In this document: in pieces, positions 17,898-25,326 of the stretch
Position numbering within the stretch: position 1 is the stretch's first letter
Layout of the letters: every line of letters starts with the position of its first letter
DNA from: Shinella sp. SUS2
GTDB lineage: Bacteria; Pseudomonadota; Alphaproteobacteria; Rhizobiales; Rhizobiaceae
Length of the DNA: 64,000 nucleotides
NCBI RefSeq assembly: GCF_001262505.1
Contig: NZ_KQ410726.1
Location: 248,001 to 312,000, forward strand
Direction of reading: 5' to 3'
The notes under the pieces: model-generated
Told to the model about the DNA's origin: nothing
Database searches by the model: none
What the model saw: the letters and a program-made list of their open reading frames with translations, nothing else
Made by a program: the position numbers and the translations under genes

Positions 17898-18785
17898 TTA
17901 GACGATGGTGCGCAGCAGGGCGCGGAGGATCTGTCCCATCCGTGCATGGCTGATGCCGTTGTCGACATCCGCCGCCCGGTGCACCACGACGAGGTCGAGC
18001 GCCGCAATGACGATGATATATTGCCCGCCGGCGCCACTGGCATAGACGATGGGCCAGTCCGTCGCGAGGTCGTCGCCCGGCGCGTTCGCTTCCGCCGACC
18101 ACCAGAGATAGCCATAGCCGCGCCCGCCGCCGAGATCGGTCAGCGGCCGCGTGCTCTCCGCCACCCACGCCTCCGGCACGACCTGCCGGCCTTCCCAGCG
18201 GCCACCTTCGAGGACCAGCCTACCGATGCGCGCCAGATCCCGGCCGGAAAGACGCATCTTGTAGACGGGGTGACGCGATTGCGGGCCGAAGACATCGGAA
18301 ACATCCTCGGCCGCAAAATCCTGCATCTGAAGCGGTTCGGCGACCTGCTCCCGGAAGGCGGCTGCGAGCGTGCGTCCGGTCTCCTGTCGGTAGATCGTGC
18401 CGAGGGCGTTGAAATCCCAGTTGTTGTAGTACCAGAAGGTCCCCGGCGCGTGGCTGCCGCGCGTCGGGCGGCCCGGCTCCATGCCGTAGACACAGGGATG
18501 GTAGACGCCGGAGCGCGATTTCATGAGGTCGGCGACGGTCGCCTGCTTCTCCTGCGCCGTCAGCGGCGAGAGATCGTCGATGCCGAGCGCGTCGAGCGTG
18601 GCGTGGATGTCGATTTCACCGGCCGCAACGGCGATGCCGTAGAGGATGCCGATCAGGGACTTGCGCACCGAGGCGACGCTCGATCGATGGGCATGGAAGC
18701 CGCGGGCAAAAACCACCTCGCGGCCCCTGACGGCGAGCAGCGCCGTCGAGCCGCCGGAAGAAAGCAGGGCGTTGAGATCGTCCAA
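17898..18785 (-). CDS. Serine hydrolase, beta-lactamase/class C (S12) fold
   Basis: A 295-residue penicillin-binding-protein-like hydrolase. The nucleophile motif SxxK is SVRK (S39-K42) in HAHRSSVASVRKSLIG, the YxN motif is in FWYYNNWDFN, and the third motif region is near YASGAGGQYIIV. No signal peptide is visible, so it is probably cytoplasmic, more like the esterase/peptidase branch than a true beta-lactamase. The start is TTG at 18785, supported by GGGAGG seven bases upstream. It lies 72 bp upstream of the MFS gene on the same strand and may be co-transcribed. Confidence 0.82.
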   Translation of the reverse strand: MDDLNALLSSGGSTALLAVRGREVVFARGFHAHRSSVASVRKSLIGILYGIAVAAGEIDIHATLDALGIDDLSPLTAQEKQATVADLMKSRSGVYHPCVYGMEPGRPTRGSHAPGTFWYYNNWDFNALGTIYRQETGRTLAAAFREQVAEPLQMQDFAAEDVSDVFGPQSRHPVYKMRLSGRDLARIGRLVLEGGRWEGRQVVPEAWVAESTRPLTDLGGGRGYGYLWWSAEANAPGDDLATDWPIVYASGAGGQYIIVIAALDLVVVHRAADVDNGISHARMGQILRALLRTIV

Positions 18786-18897
18786 CAGCGCCTCCCGGCG
18801 GATGAGGAATCAGTGGCCAAGTCTTGCACGACGGCGCTTCCGGCGGGAGGTGCGGATAGAAACACTGCTGCCGCAGCGGGGCGGCGGTCGCGCGGCG

Positions 18898-19290
18898 CTA
18901 TTCCTGGCCGGCCTCGTCCACCGTCTTGTTGTCGCCCGTCTTGGCCTTTTCTGCCGCTGCCGCCTCGCGCTCGCTTTCGCGCACCACATGCAGGAACTCG
19001 GCCGCGATGGGCGGGGAGACCTCCACGGTCTTCTTTTCCTTGTCGTAGATGCAGAGATAGGTGATCTGGCTCTTCGATTCCGGCGAAAGCCCCTCGATTG
19101 CCGCAAGTCCGAAGGATTGCGTGCCTGTCGGCTCGACGAAGACGTTCGGCGTGCCGAGCGCTTCCGGCAGGCTCGCCAGGCAGCTCTTCTCCACGTCGGC
19201 GCGGAATTCCTCCCAGGCATCGGGCGAGGAGGCATGGGCGAGCGGGGCGGCGAGGAGAAGCGGAAGGGCGGAAAGCAGGCGAAGATGCAT
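18898..19290 (-). CDS. Exported hypothetical protein
   Basis: A 130-residue protein with a Sec signal peptide (MHLRLLSALPLLLAAPLAHA) and two cysteines, C in VEKSCLAS and C in ITYLCIYD, which could be joined in the periplasm. The tail is a charged Ala/Glu/Lys helix (RESEREAAAAEKAKTGDNK). The start ATG at 19290 is supported by GGAGCC upstream; the frame is open much further 5' without conserved sequence. I do not recognise the family. It is divergent from sodB, with an inverted repeat CGGACA-AAA-TGTCCG at 19315-19329 in between. Confidence 0.7.
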   Translation of the reverse strand: MHLRLLSALPLLLAAPLAHASSPDAWEEFRADVEKSCLASLPEALGTPNVFVEPTGTQSFGLAAIEGLSPESKSQITYLCIYDKEKKTVEVSPPIAAEFLHVVRESEREAAAAEKAKTGDNKTVDEAGQE

Positions 19291-19498
19291 GGGCAGGCTC
19301 CGTGTCAGGGGTGTCGGACAAAATGTCCGGAATCGCTTCCGGTTCCATTCGTCATTGATCTGACACGGGAAACGGGAAGGATTTTGTCGCATGTCAGGAA
19401 AAATTGGAACCCGGGCGGTTGCCACTTCCGGTCGCCGCTCCTATGTTCCGCTCACGGATTTCATTGAAAAAATTCCGTCGCCAAGAGGAGACACCACG

Positions 19499-20101
19499 AT
19501 GGCTTTCGAACTTCCGCCGCTTCCCTACGATTACGACGCGCTCGCGCCCTTCATGTCGCGCGAAACGCTCGAATATCACCATGACAAGCACCACAAGGCC
19601 TATGTCGACAACGGCAACAAGCTGGCCGAGGAAGCGGGCCTTCAGGACCTCTCGCTGGAAGAGATCGTCAAGAAGTCCTACGGCACCAACCAGGGCCTCT
19701 TCAACAATGCCGGCCAGCACTACAACCACGTCCATTTCTGGAAGTGGATGAAGAAGGGCGGCGGCGGCAAGAGCCTGCCGGGCGCCCTGCAGAAGGCGAT
19801 CGACAGCGACCTCGGCGGCTATGACAAGTTCAAGGCCGATTTCGTCGCCGCCGGCACCACGCAGTTCGGCTCCGGCTGGGCCTGGCTCTCCGTCAAGGAC
19901 GGCAAGCTCGCCATCTCCAAGACCCCGAACGGCGAAAACCCGCTCGTGCACGGCGCCAACCCGATCCTCGGCGTCGACGTCTGGGAGCATTCCTATTACA
20001 TCGACTACCGCAACGCCCGCCCGAAGTACCTCGAGGCCTTCGTCGACAGCCTGATCAACTGGGACTACGTCCTGGAGCGCTACGAAGCCGCTACGAAGTA
20101 A
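19499..20101 (+). CDS. sodB: Superoxide dismutase (Fe/Mn family)
   Basis: A 200-residue SOD of the iron/manganese family, converting superoxide to H2O2 and O2. The metal ligands are the histidines of YHHDKHHKAYVDNGNKL and YNHVHFWKWM, and the aspartate and histidine of DVWEHSYYIDY. FGSGWAWLSVKDGKL is the core strand motif. There is no signal peptide, so the enzyme is cytoplasmic. Metal choice cannot be settled by eye; rhizobial enzymes of this type can be Mn- or cambialistic although named SodB. The ATG at 19499 follows a GAGGAG site. A bidirectional terminator follows the stop. Confidence 0.95.
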   Translation: MAFELPPLPYDYDALAPFMSRETLEYHHDKHHKAYVDNGNKLAEEAGLQDLSLEEIVKKSYGTNQGLFNNAGQHYNHVHFWKWMKKGGGGKSLPGALQKAIDSDLGGYDKFKADFVAAGTTQFGSGWAWLSVKDGKLAISKTPNGENPLVHGANPILGVDVWEHSYYIDYRNARPKYLEAFVDSLINWDYVLERYEAATK

Positions 20102-20126
20102 GGCGTTCTTCGCTTTCGAAATCAGG

Positions 20127-20157
20127 AAACCCCGGCTGGAAACGGCCGGGGTTTTTA
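20127..20157. terminator. Terminator between sodB and the yafY-type gene
   Basis: Stem AAACCCCGGC (20127-20136) with GCCGGGGTTT (20145-20154), then further T residues. It directly abuts the convergent stop at 20159 and probably serves both strands, better for sodB. Confidence 0.88.
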
Positions 20158-20158
20158 T

Positions 20159-20860
20159 TCACCCCGCCTCCTGCCGCCGGCTCTCCGCCCAGCCGGAAAT
20201 CCACAGCTGCCGCAGCCTGTCGCCCTCGCCGCGAAAATGCAGGCCAGTCGCTTTACAGGCCTCCACCCGGTCGGCGCGGAAGTTGCGGATGGCTTCGCGC
20301 AGCTCGCACCAGGCGACGATGTTGGCGGTCTCGGAATAGTAGATGAGGGCGATGGGGCGGACGGTGCGTTCGCTGGCGCGGCCATATTCGTCGCGGTAGT
20401 CGATGCGCAGCGTCTCCTCGTCGCGGATCGCCCGGCGCACCGCGGCAAGGTCGATGCCCTTGGGCTGGCGCGGCGCGGTGCCCCAGGCATGCAGGGCGCG
20501 GGCCGAGAGCGTCTGGCGCAGCGGCGGCGGCACCGCGCCGGCGATCTTGTCGCCCACCCGCCGGGCGGCCGCCTGCAGCTCCGCATCGCCGGTGCGCTCC
20601 AGAAGCGCCAGCGCCAGCACCACGGCCTCGGTCTCCTCGATGGAGAACATCAGCGGCGGCAGGTCGAAGCCGGGGCGCAGGATATAGCCGATGCCCCGCT
20701 CGCCTTCCACCGGCACGCGCATCGCCTGCAGGGCGGCGATGTCGCGGTAGATCGAGCGCACCGTCACCTCCAGCCGCGCGGCGATCTCGGCCGCCGTCAC
20801 CGGATGGCGGGCAAGGCGCAGGATCTGGATGATCTCGAAGAGCCGGGAGGCCTTGCGCAT
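20159..20860 (-). CDS. YafY/WYL-domain transcriptional regulator
   Basis: A 233-residue regulator with an N-terminal DeoR-like HTH (MRKASRLFEIIQILRLARHP, then VTAAEIAARLEVTVRSIYRDI) and a C-terminal WYL ligand-sensing domain (IDYRDEYGRASERTVRPIALIYY). The start ATG at 20860 has AAGGGA six bases upstream. The divergent neighbour is a LysE-family exporter, and an eight-bp perfect inverted repeat between them is the likely operator. This YafY-like regulator and its AACTGACA-type site fit the known pairing of YafY proteins with divergent small genes, so control of the exporter is expected. Confidence 0.88.
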   Translation of the reverse strand: MRKASRLFEIIQILRLARHPVTAAEIAARLEVTVRSIYRDIAALQAMRVPVEGERGIGYILRPGFDLPPLMFSIEETEAVVLALALLERTGDAELQAAARRVGDKIAGAVPPPLRQTLSARALHAWGTAPRQPKGIDLAAVRRAIRDEETLRIDYRDEYGRASERTVRPIALIYYSETANIVAWCELREAIRNFRADRVEACKATGLHFRGEGDRLRQLWISGWAESRRQEAG

Positions 20861-20875
20861 GGTTGTTCCCTTCAC

Positions 20876-20897
20876 AACTGACACATCCCTGTCAGTT
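20876..20897. promoter_or_regulatory. Operator AACTGACA-N6-TGTCAGTT of the YafY regulator
   Basis: A perfect 8-6-8 inverted repeat, 16-37 bp upstream of the regulator's ATG. A third half-site AACTGACA occurs at 20975-20982, reaching the first base of the lysE-type ATG. Confidence 0.75.
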
Positions 20898-20981
20898 GGC
20901 CTTCGCTATAGCACGCTTCAAGCGCTTGAAACACAAGGGAGCAATGGGCTTCCGGGCGTGCACCGGCAATGGACAACTGAC

Positions 20982-21617
20982 ATGACCTACAGCGAAAACC
21001 TCTGGCTCTTCTTCCTGCTCGTCTCCGGCATCATCATCGTGCCCGGCATGGACATGGTCTTCGTGCTGGCGAGCTCCCTTTCCGGCGGGCGCAAGGCGGG
21101 GCTCTCGGCGACCTTCGGCATCATGGCGGGCGGCCTCGTGCATACGCTCTATGCGGCGCTCGGCGTCGGCATGCTCCTGCATTTCGCGCCGGGCCTGTTC
21201 AACGGCCTGCTGCTTCTCGGCGCCGCCTATGTCGCCTTCATCGGCTGGCAGCTCTTCCGCTCCTCGATCGTGGTGGACGCTGTCGGCAGTCTCGACCGGC
21301 GCGGCCTTGCGACCCGCTTTCGCCAGGGCGCGCTGACGAGCCTGATGAACCCGAAGGCCTATCTCTTCATGCTCGCGGTCTTCCCGCAGTTCCTGCGCCC
21401 GGAGTTCGGCCCGCTGTGGCGTCAGGCGCTGGTCATGCTGCTGATGATCTGGGCCACGCAGCTTGCCGTCTATGGCGGCCTCGCGCTCGCCGCCGCCCGC
21501 AGCCGCGATGCCCTGACCGGCAATCCTGCCGCCACCCGCCTCGTCGGCCGCGCCGCGGGCGTGCTGCTCGTGGCGATCGCGGTGGCTACGGTGTGGCGGG
21601 GCTGGGGGACGGTGTGA
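20982..21617 (+). CDS. LysE/RhtB family exporter
   Basis: A 211-residue membrane protein with about six hydrophobic segments of the LysE/RhtB amino-acid and metabolite exporter family. The family motif is near the N-terminus, SGIIIVPGMDMVFVLASSLS with GGRKAGLSATFGIMAGG; FRQGALTSLMNPKAYLFML is the second conserved block. The ATG at 20982 is the start matching homologues; the frame opens earlier without conservation. Expression is probably controlled by the divergent YafY-type regulator through the operator at 20876-20897 and the half-site over the start codon. Substrate unknown. Confidence 0.88.
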   Translation: MTYSENLWLFFLLVSGIIIVPGMDMVFVLASSLSGGRKAGLSATFGIMAGGLVHTLYAALGVGMLLHFAPGLFNGLLLLGAAYVAFIGWQLFRSSIVVDAVGSLDRRGLATRFRQGALTSLMNPKAYLFMLAVFPQFLRPEFGPLWRQALVMLLMIWATQLAVYGGLALAAARSRDALTGNPAATRLVGRAAGVLLVAIAVATVWRGWGTV

Positions 21618-21748
21618 GTGTGTGAACACCCATCATTTTGGTTTTCAAAAATATTTTACTTTCCTCGACTTCCTAAAATGCAAAGATGCCCACGCATCGT
21701 AAACCGGCGGCGCGGAGGAAACCGCCCGCCAGCAACCGGGAGAACCCG

Positions 21749-22195
21749 ATGAAGTTCAGGACTTTGGCAGCCGCGGCCGCGCTTGCGGTCATCGGCGCGG
21801 GGGCCGTCGTGGCGGCGGATGAGCCGCAGGTCGTCCGTCAGGAGATGATGAAGAAGGTCGGCGGGGCCATGGGCGCGCTTGCCGGCATCGGCAAGGGCGA
21901 GAAGCCCTACGATGCGGAGGTCGTCAAGGCATCGCTGACCACCATGAGCGAAGTGGCCAAGGCCTTCCCGGACCAGTTCCCGGCCGGTTCCGAGGCGGGC
22001 AACGAAACCGAAGCGAGCCCCAAGATCTTCGAAGCGATGGACGACTTCAAGGCGAAGTCCGCCAAGCTTGCCGCCGATGCCGATGCGATCCTTGCTGCCG
22101 GCATACCGGCGGACCAGGCGGCCGTCGGTGCCGCGCTCGGCACGATCGGCCCCAACTGTGCGGGCTGTCATGAGGTCTACCGCATCAAGAAGTGA
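21749..22195 (+). CDS. Cytochrome c' (class II cytochrome c)
   Basis: A 148-residue periplasmic haem protein. The first 22 residues (MKFRTLAAAAALAVIGAGAVVA) are a signal peptide. The single haem motif CAGCH lies near the C-terminus (IGPNCAGCHEVYRIKK), diagnostic of class II four-helix-bundle cytochromes c. An Arg near the N-terminus of the mature chain (VVRQEMMKKVGG) fits the family. It precedes the diheme cytochrome by 160 bp on the same strand; a hairpin between them may reduce read-through. A role in periplasmic electron transfer or NO binding is family knowledge only. Confidence 0.92.
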   Translation: MKFRTLAAAAALAVIGAGAVVAADEPQVVRQEMMKKVGGAMGALAGIGKGEKPYDAEVVKASLTTMSEVAKAFPDQFPAGSEAGNETEASPKIFEAMDDFKAKSAKLAADADAILAAGIPADQAAVGAALGTIGPNCAGCHEVYRIKK

Positions 22196-22233
22196 TTGCG
22201 GTAGACCATTCCACCTGAAGCGAACAGCGACCA

Positions 22234-22252
22234 CCCCGGCAGAGTGCCGGGG
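22234..22252 (+). terminator. Hairpin after the cytochrome c' gene
   Basis: CCCCGGC-AGAGT-GCCGGGG, seven perfect GC pairs, 39 bp after the cytochrome c' stop. There is no T-run, so it may be a weak or Rho-assisted terminator, or an mRNA-stabilising hairpin between two cytochrome genes. Confidence 0.4.
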
Positions 22253-22355
22253 CGGCGTTGCTGAACATTCCCCGCGGCGAGATCCAATCGGCACCGGGTT
22301 GTGTGAAAACGGGCGTTCCGGATGCTGCGGTGACGGGGGACGATAGGGGATTTTC

Positions 22356-23264
22356 ATGGCACTCAAGAAACTTCTCGGCGGGATCGTCGTGCTCGGTGCG
22401 GTCGGCGCCGGCGCCTTCCTGTTTCTCACCGCGCCGGAGCGGCTGCCGGCGGAGGCCTGGGCCGCGGCGGGCACGCCGGATCTTGCGAATGGCGAGCGCA
22501 TCTTCCATGCGGGCGGCTGTGCGAGCTGTCACGCCGCGCCGGGCGCGGCGGATGACCAGAAGCTGGTCCTGGCGGGCGGTCTTGCGCTGAAGAGCCCGTT
22601 CGGCACCTTCCACGCGCCGAACATTTCACCCGACGAGACGGCCGGCATCGGTGCCTGGACGCTGGCGGAGTTCGGCGACGCCATGAAGCGCGGCACTGGC
22701 CGCGACGGCGAGCATCTCTACCCGTCCTTTCCCTATGCCTCCTATGCGCGCATGACCGTCAAGGACATCGCCGATCTCTACGGCTACCTGAAGACCCTGC
22801 CGAAGAGCGGCAATGTCGCGCCCGGCCACGACCTGCCGTTTCCCTTCAACATACGCCTTGCGCTCGGCGGCTGGAAATTCCTCTATCTCAACGAGGCGCC
22901 GCGGGTGGCGCTGGCGAATGCCGACGAGACCGTCAGGCGCGGCCAGTACCTCGTGGAAGGGCCGGGCCATTGCGGCGAATGCCATACGCCGCGCGATGTC
23001 ATCGGCGGGCTTGAGACGGGCCTGTGGCTGGCCGGCGGGCCGAACCCGGAAGGTGAGGGGCGGGTGCCCAACATTACGCCGGCCGAGGGCGGCTTCGGCA
23101 GCTGGAGCGCGGGCGACATCGTCAGCTATCTCGAAACGGGATTCACCCCGGAATTCGACAGCGTCGGCGGCGCCATGGTGTCGGTGCAGAAGAACATGGT
23201 GCTGCTGCCCAAGGAAGACCGCGAGGCGATCGCGGCCTATCTGAAGGCGATTCCGGCGCATTGA
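22356..23264 (+). CDS. Membrane-anchored diheme cytochrome c
   Basis: A 302-residue protein with an uncleaved N-terminal anchor (about residues 7-26, LLGGIVVLGAVGAGAFLFLT) and two cytochrome c domains with CASCH and CGECH. Blocks such as PNISPDETAGIGAWTLAEFG and LYPSFPYASYARMTVKDIAD are typical of the cytochrome subunits of alcohol/aldehyde or gluconate dehydrogenases (AdhB-like), here with two haems instead of three. No dehydrogenase gene is adjacent. It could pass electrons from a periplasmic quinoprotein or flavoprotein to the terminal oxidase; the partner is not identifiable. Confidence 0.9.
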   Translation: MALKKLLGGIVVLGAVGAGAFLFLTAPERLPAEAWAAAGTPDLANGERIFHAGGCASCHAAPGAADDQKLVLAGGLALKSPFGTFHAPNISPDETAGIGAWTLAEFGDAMKRGTGRDGEHLYPSFPYASYARMTVKDIADLYGYLKTLPKSGNVAPGHDLPFPFNIRLALGGWKFLYLNEAPRVALANADETVRRGQYLVEGPGHCGECHTPRDVIGGLETGLWLAGGPNPEGEGRVPNITPAEGGFGSWSAGDIVSYLETGFTPEFDSVGGAMVSVQKNMVLLPKEDREAIAAYLKAIPAH

Positions 23265-23319
23265 GGCGGGGCGGTCTCCGGCTCGGCAGCGTCAGCCCAT
23301 CTCACTCCACCCCATTTCA

Positions 23320-23410
23320 CTGTGGTCATCCTCGGCCTTGAGCCGAGGATTCAGGGCTCGCCCGGCACGTGGATGCTTGGCTCACGGCCGAGCATGACCG
23401 AGGAGCGGGG
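23320..23410. repeat. Rhizobiales-type CCTCGG/CCGAGG palindromic repeat
   Basis: TCCTCGGC-CTTGA-GCCGAGGA (23329-23349) is a perfect 8-bp hairpin. A degenerate inverted counterpart follows (GGCTCACGGCCGAGCATGACC, about 23375-23399). This resembles the common alphaproteobacterial TCATCCTCGGGCTTGACCCGAGGA-like element; only one copy is seen in this window, so its repeat nature rests on recall. Confidence 0.55.
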
Positions 23411-23473
23411 CAGTAACGCCTCCGCGCCCAAAGTGGAGGGTAACCGGCACGGCAAAGGAGGGCGATCATGCCA

Positions 23474-24058
23474 TCACGCCGGCGCTTTGCGATGCTCGTC
23501 ACCATACATTGCCAGATAGTCGAAAAGCTCGGTGGTGCCGAGGCCGATGGCGTCGAGAATTTCGCGCGCGAAGGAGACCGGGGCCGCGCCCGAGGCGGTG
23601 ATGACGGCGCGGTCGCGGACGGCCTGCGGCTGGTCGCGGTAGAGCGCCGCGCCGCGATAGGCCGGCACGACGTCCGGCAGCTGGCCGCGATAGTTGCCGG
23701 TGTGCGCCCGGTCGTCGAGCAGGCCGAGGCGGCCAAGCGCCAGCGTCGCATCGCAGATGCCGGCGACCGGTTTTCCGGCCGAAACGAAGCGCGCGACCGG
23801 AGCCGAAAGGTCGGGCGCCTCGCCGGATTGCCAGATCGTGCCGCCGCACAGCACGAGCACGTCGAAATCGGCGGGCGCGGCATCCTCCGCCCTGCCGGCG
23901 GATTTTATGGAGACGCCGCCGAGGGAGGTCACGTCCGCGCCGCCGGGCGTCAGGATGACGGTCTCGGCGCCGCAGTCGCCGCGCGCCGTCGCCATCAGCA
24001 GCCCGCATTCCCAGTCGGCATATCCCTCGGTCAGCACGATCGCCAGTCTCTTCGCCAT
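23474..24058 (-). CDS. DJ-1/PfpI family protein
   Basis: A 194-residue protein of the DJ-1/PfpI (class I glutamine-amidotransferase-like) superfamily. The nucleophile-elbow cysteine is in VAGICDATLALGRLG, and the conserved acidic residue region is LTEGYADWECGLL near the N-terminus. Members include glyoxalase/deglycase-like and chaperone proteins and transcriptional partners; the exact function cannot be read. A GAGGAGG site precedes the ATG. It lies 25 bp downstream of the GNAT gene on the same strand and would be co-transcribed with it, so the attenuator may also control it. Confidence 0.85.
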   Translation of the reverse strand: MAKRLAIVLTEGYADWECGLLMATARGDCGAETVILTPGGADVTSLGGVSIKSAGRAEDAAPADFDVLVLCGGTIWQSGEAPDLSAPVARFVSAGKPVAGICDATLALGRLGLLDDRAHTGNYRGQLPDVVPAYRGAALYRDQPQAVRDRAVITASGAAPVSFAREILDAIGLGTTELFDYLAMYGDEHRKAPA

Positions 24059-24083
24059 GTCGGTGTCCTCCTCTTCGAATCGA

Positions 24084-24584
24084 TCAGCCCAGAGACTGAA
24101 CGTATCGCATACCGGTCACCGGGCCGGCGCGGAAATTCATCTGCTCGTAGAAGCGGTGCGCACCGAAATTGCCGGTCGCCGCGCTCACCGAAAGGTAGCC
24201 GCAGCCGGCGATGCGGGCGTGTTCGCGGGCGCGCGAGACGAGGTGGCGGCCGATGCCGTGGCCGCGATGGTCCTTGCGCACGAAGATCTGGTGCAGCTCC
24301 ATGCCGCGCTGGCCTTCGAGCGCGCGGTACATCGGCACAAGCAGGGCGTACCCGATCAGGCGGCCGCCGGCTTCGGCGACGAGCGCGGTGATCCAGGGAT
24401 GGGCGCCGAAGAGATCGCGGTCGAGGTCGACGGCCGAGACCTTCGCCGTGTCGCCGTGGCATTCGGCGTGCAGGGCGATCATGTCGAGAATCTGCTGCAG
24501 GTCGCCCGGGCGCGCGGCGCGGATGGTCAGCATCGGCGGGCGATCAAGGGCGGCGGGGTCGAGTTTGATGACGGTATTCTGCAT
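24084..24584 (-). CDS. GNAT-family N-acetyltransferase
   Basis: A 166-residue GCN5-related N-acetyltransferase. Motif A, the acetyl-CoA pyrophosphate loop, is QIFVRKDHRGHGIGRHLVSR (R/Q-x-x-G-x-G/A form: RGHGIG). LTIRAARPGDLQQILDMI is the usual N-terminal strand-helix and GNFGAHRFYEQMNFR the C-terminal motif B. The substrate is unknown. The gene is preceded by a promoter, a 16-codon leader ORF and a terminator/antiterminator region (24606-24760), so premature termination probably controls it. TAGGAG lies about nine bases before the ATG. It is followed closely by a DJ-1 family gene. Confidence 0.9.
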   Translation of the reverse strand: MQNTVIKLDPAALDRPPMLTIRAARPGDLQQILDMIALHAECHGDTAKVSAVDLDRDLFGAHPWITALVAEAGGRLIGYALLVPMYRALEGQRGMELHQIFVRKDHRGHGIGRHLVSRAREHARIAGCGYLSVSAATGNFGAHRFYEQMNFRAGPVTGMRYVQSLG

Positions 24585-24605
24585 TTCGGGCTCCTAGGGT
24601 TTTGT

Positions 24606-24653
24606 GCCATCAGGTGCCCAGAAACAACAAAGCCGCCTGATGGCGGCTTGTTG
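24606..24653 (-). terminator. Attenuator: intrinsic terminator with competing antiterminator
   Basis: On the minus strand, CAACAAGCCGCC (24653-24642) pairs with GGCGGC(T)TTGTTG (24637-24625) around the loop ATCA, followed by a U-rich run (TTTGTTGTTT). GCCATCAGG inside it (24644-24636) is perfectly complementary to CCTGATGGC downstream (24614-24606). The upstream segment GCGGCTGTT (24671-24663) can pair with AACAAGCCGC (24652-24643). Both alternatives break the terminator. It lies between the leader ORF and the acetyltransferase. Confidence 0.72.
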
Positions 24654-24674
24654 ACATGATCGAACAGCCGCTCC

Positions 24675-24725
24675 TTATCGGAACAGCCAAAAATACGTCG
24701 CGGCGATGTGCGTGCTCTTGATCAT
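24675..24725 (-). CDS. Leader peptide MIKSTHIAATYFWLFR
   Basis: A 16-codon ORF ending TAA at 24675, three bases before the first antiterminator segment. The last six residues are YFWLFR, with four aromatic codons. The predicted transcription start coincides with the A of its ATG, so the message would be leaderless, as is the trpL leader of Sinorhizobium meliloti (established knowledge). A ribosome finishing at the TAA would cover 24671-24663, allowing the terminator to form; one paused earlier would leave it free. No homologue is known to me, so the coding status is inferred from this arrangement. Confidence 0.62.
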   Translation of the reverse strand: MIKSTHIAATYFWLFR

Positions 24726-24731
24726 GGAGGC

Positions 24732-24760
24732 GATATTCTCGAAATCGCGCCGTTTGTCAA
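24732..24760 (-). promoter_or_regulatory. Promoter of the leader peptide/GNAT unit
   Basis: On the minus strand TTGACA (24760-24755), a 17-bp spacer and AATATC (24737-24732), or GAATAT with 16 bp. A start seven bases downstream of the -10 falls on 24725, the first base of the leader ATG. Confidence 0.7.
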
Positions 24761-24807
24761 TCGGCTTTCGTCGACACCTGCAAAAAGCGGGATGAAAGCG
24801 GAGGCGG

Positions 24808-25257
24808 TCAGACCCCCGCTTCCTCCGTGCCGGCGACGGATTGCCCTTCCGCCGTGCCTGCCTGCTGGGTGTCGTCGATGCCGAGCTGCTGCTTGATGGC
24901 GCGGCGGATGTCTTCCTCGATCGCCGATCGCTCTTCCTCGGGAAGCTGCGCCAGGCTCTCCTCGGTCAGGCCGCGGGCCTCCAGCATTTCCTTGCGCAGC
25001 CGCTCGGCCGGCGTCATCTTGGAAAGCTCCAGGAACTCGGACATCAGGCTGGCGCTCTCGTCCTCGGCCTTGTCGAGCTTGGCCTGGGTCAGCCACAGCG
25101 CGTTGGCAAGACCGGAGGGGATCGGGGCCGTGGGGCTGACGGTCGGGACGTTGCGCCCCGAGCCGCCGCCGCCCGTGCCGTCGTAAAGGCTTTCCCCGCT
25201 CGTCGCGCGCGGCTTGCCGTAGGTGTAGGCGGAAAGCATGCTGCCGTCGATCTTCAT
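24808..25257 (-). CDS. Conserved hypothetical protein (helical, charged)
   Basis: A 149-residue soluble protein. The N-terminus (MKIDGSMLSAYTYGKPRATS) is followed by a Gly-rich linker, a helical region (SGLANALWLTQAKLDKAEDE and AERLRKEMLEARGLTEESLA) rich in Glu, and a disordered tail. No domain is recognised. A GGGAG site precedes the ATG. It is upstream of the GNAT attenuator on the same strand but separated by that unit's own promoter. Similar short proteins occur in Rhizobiaceae; function unknown. Confidence 0.7.
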   Translation of the reverse strand: MKIDGSMLSAYTYGKPRATSGESLYDGTGGGGSGRNVPTVSPTAPIPSGLANALWLTQAKLDKAEDESASLMSEFLELSKMTPAERLRKEMLEARGLTEESLAQLPEEERSAIEEDIRRAIKQQLGIDDTQQAGTAEGQSVAGTEEAGV

Positions 25258-25326
25258 GGAAGGGCTCCCGGAACCTTGATTGCGGGAACCATTACAGGTT
25301 GCAGCTTTTGCGAGCCTTGCCGCCCT

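Noticed and set aside
16612..18168. Long open frame of about 518 codons opposite the MFS and hydrolase genes
   Set aside because: It is rich in Arg/Ala/Gly/His, runs through both real genes in a shadow frame and has no domain; typical of high-GC DNA.
19315..19329. Inverted repeat CGGACA-AAA-TGTCCG between sodB and the exported protein gene
   Set aside because: Short, and not matching a Fur, Irr or RirA site I can recall; mentioned with the neighbouring gene only.
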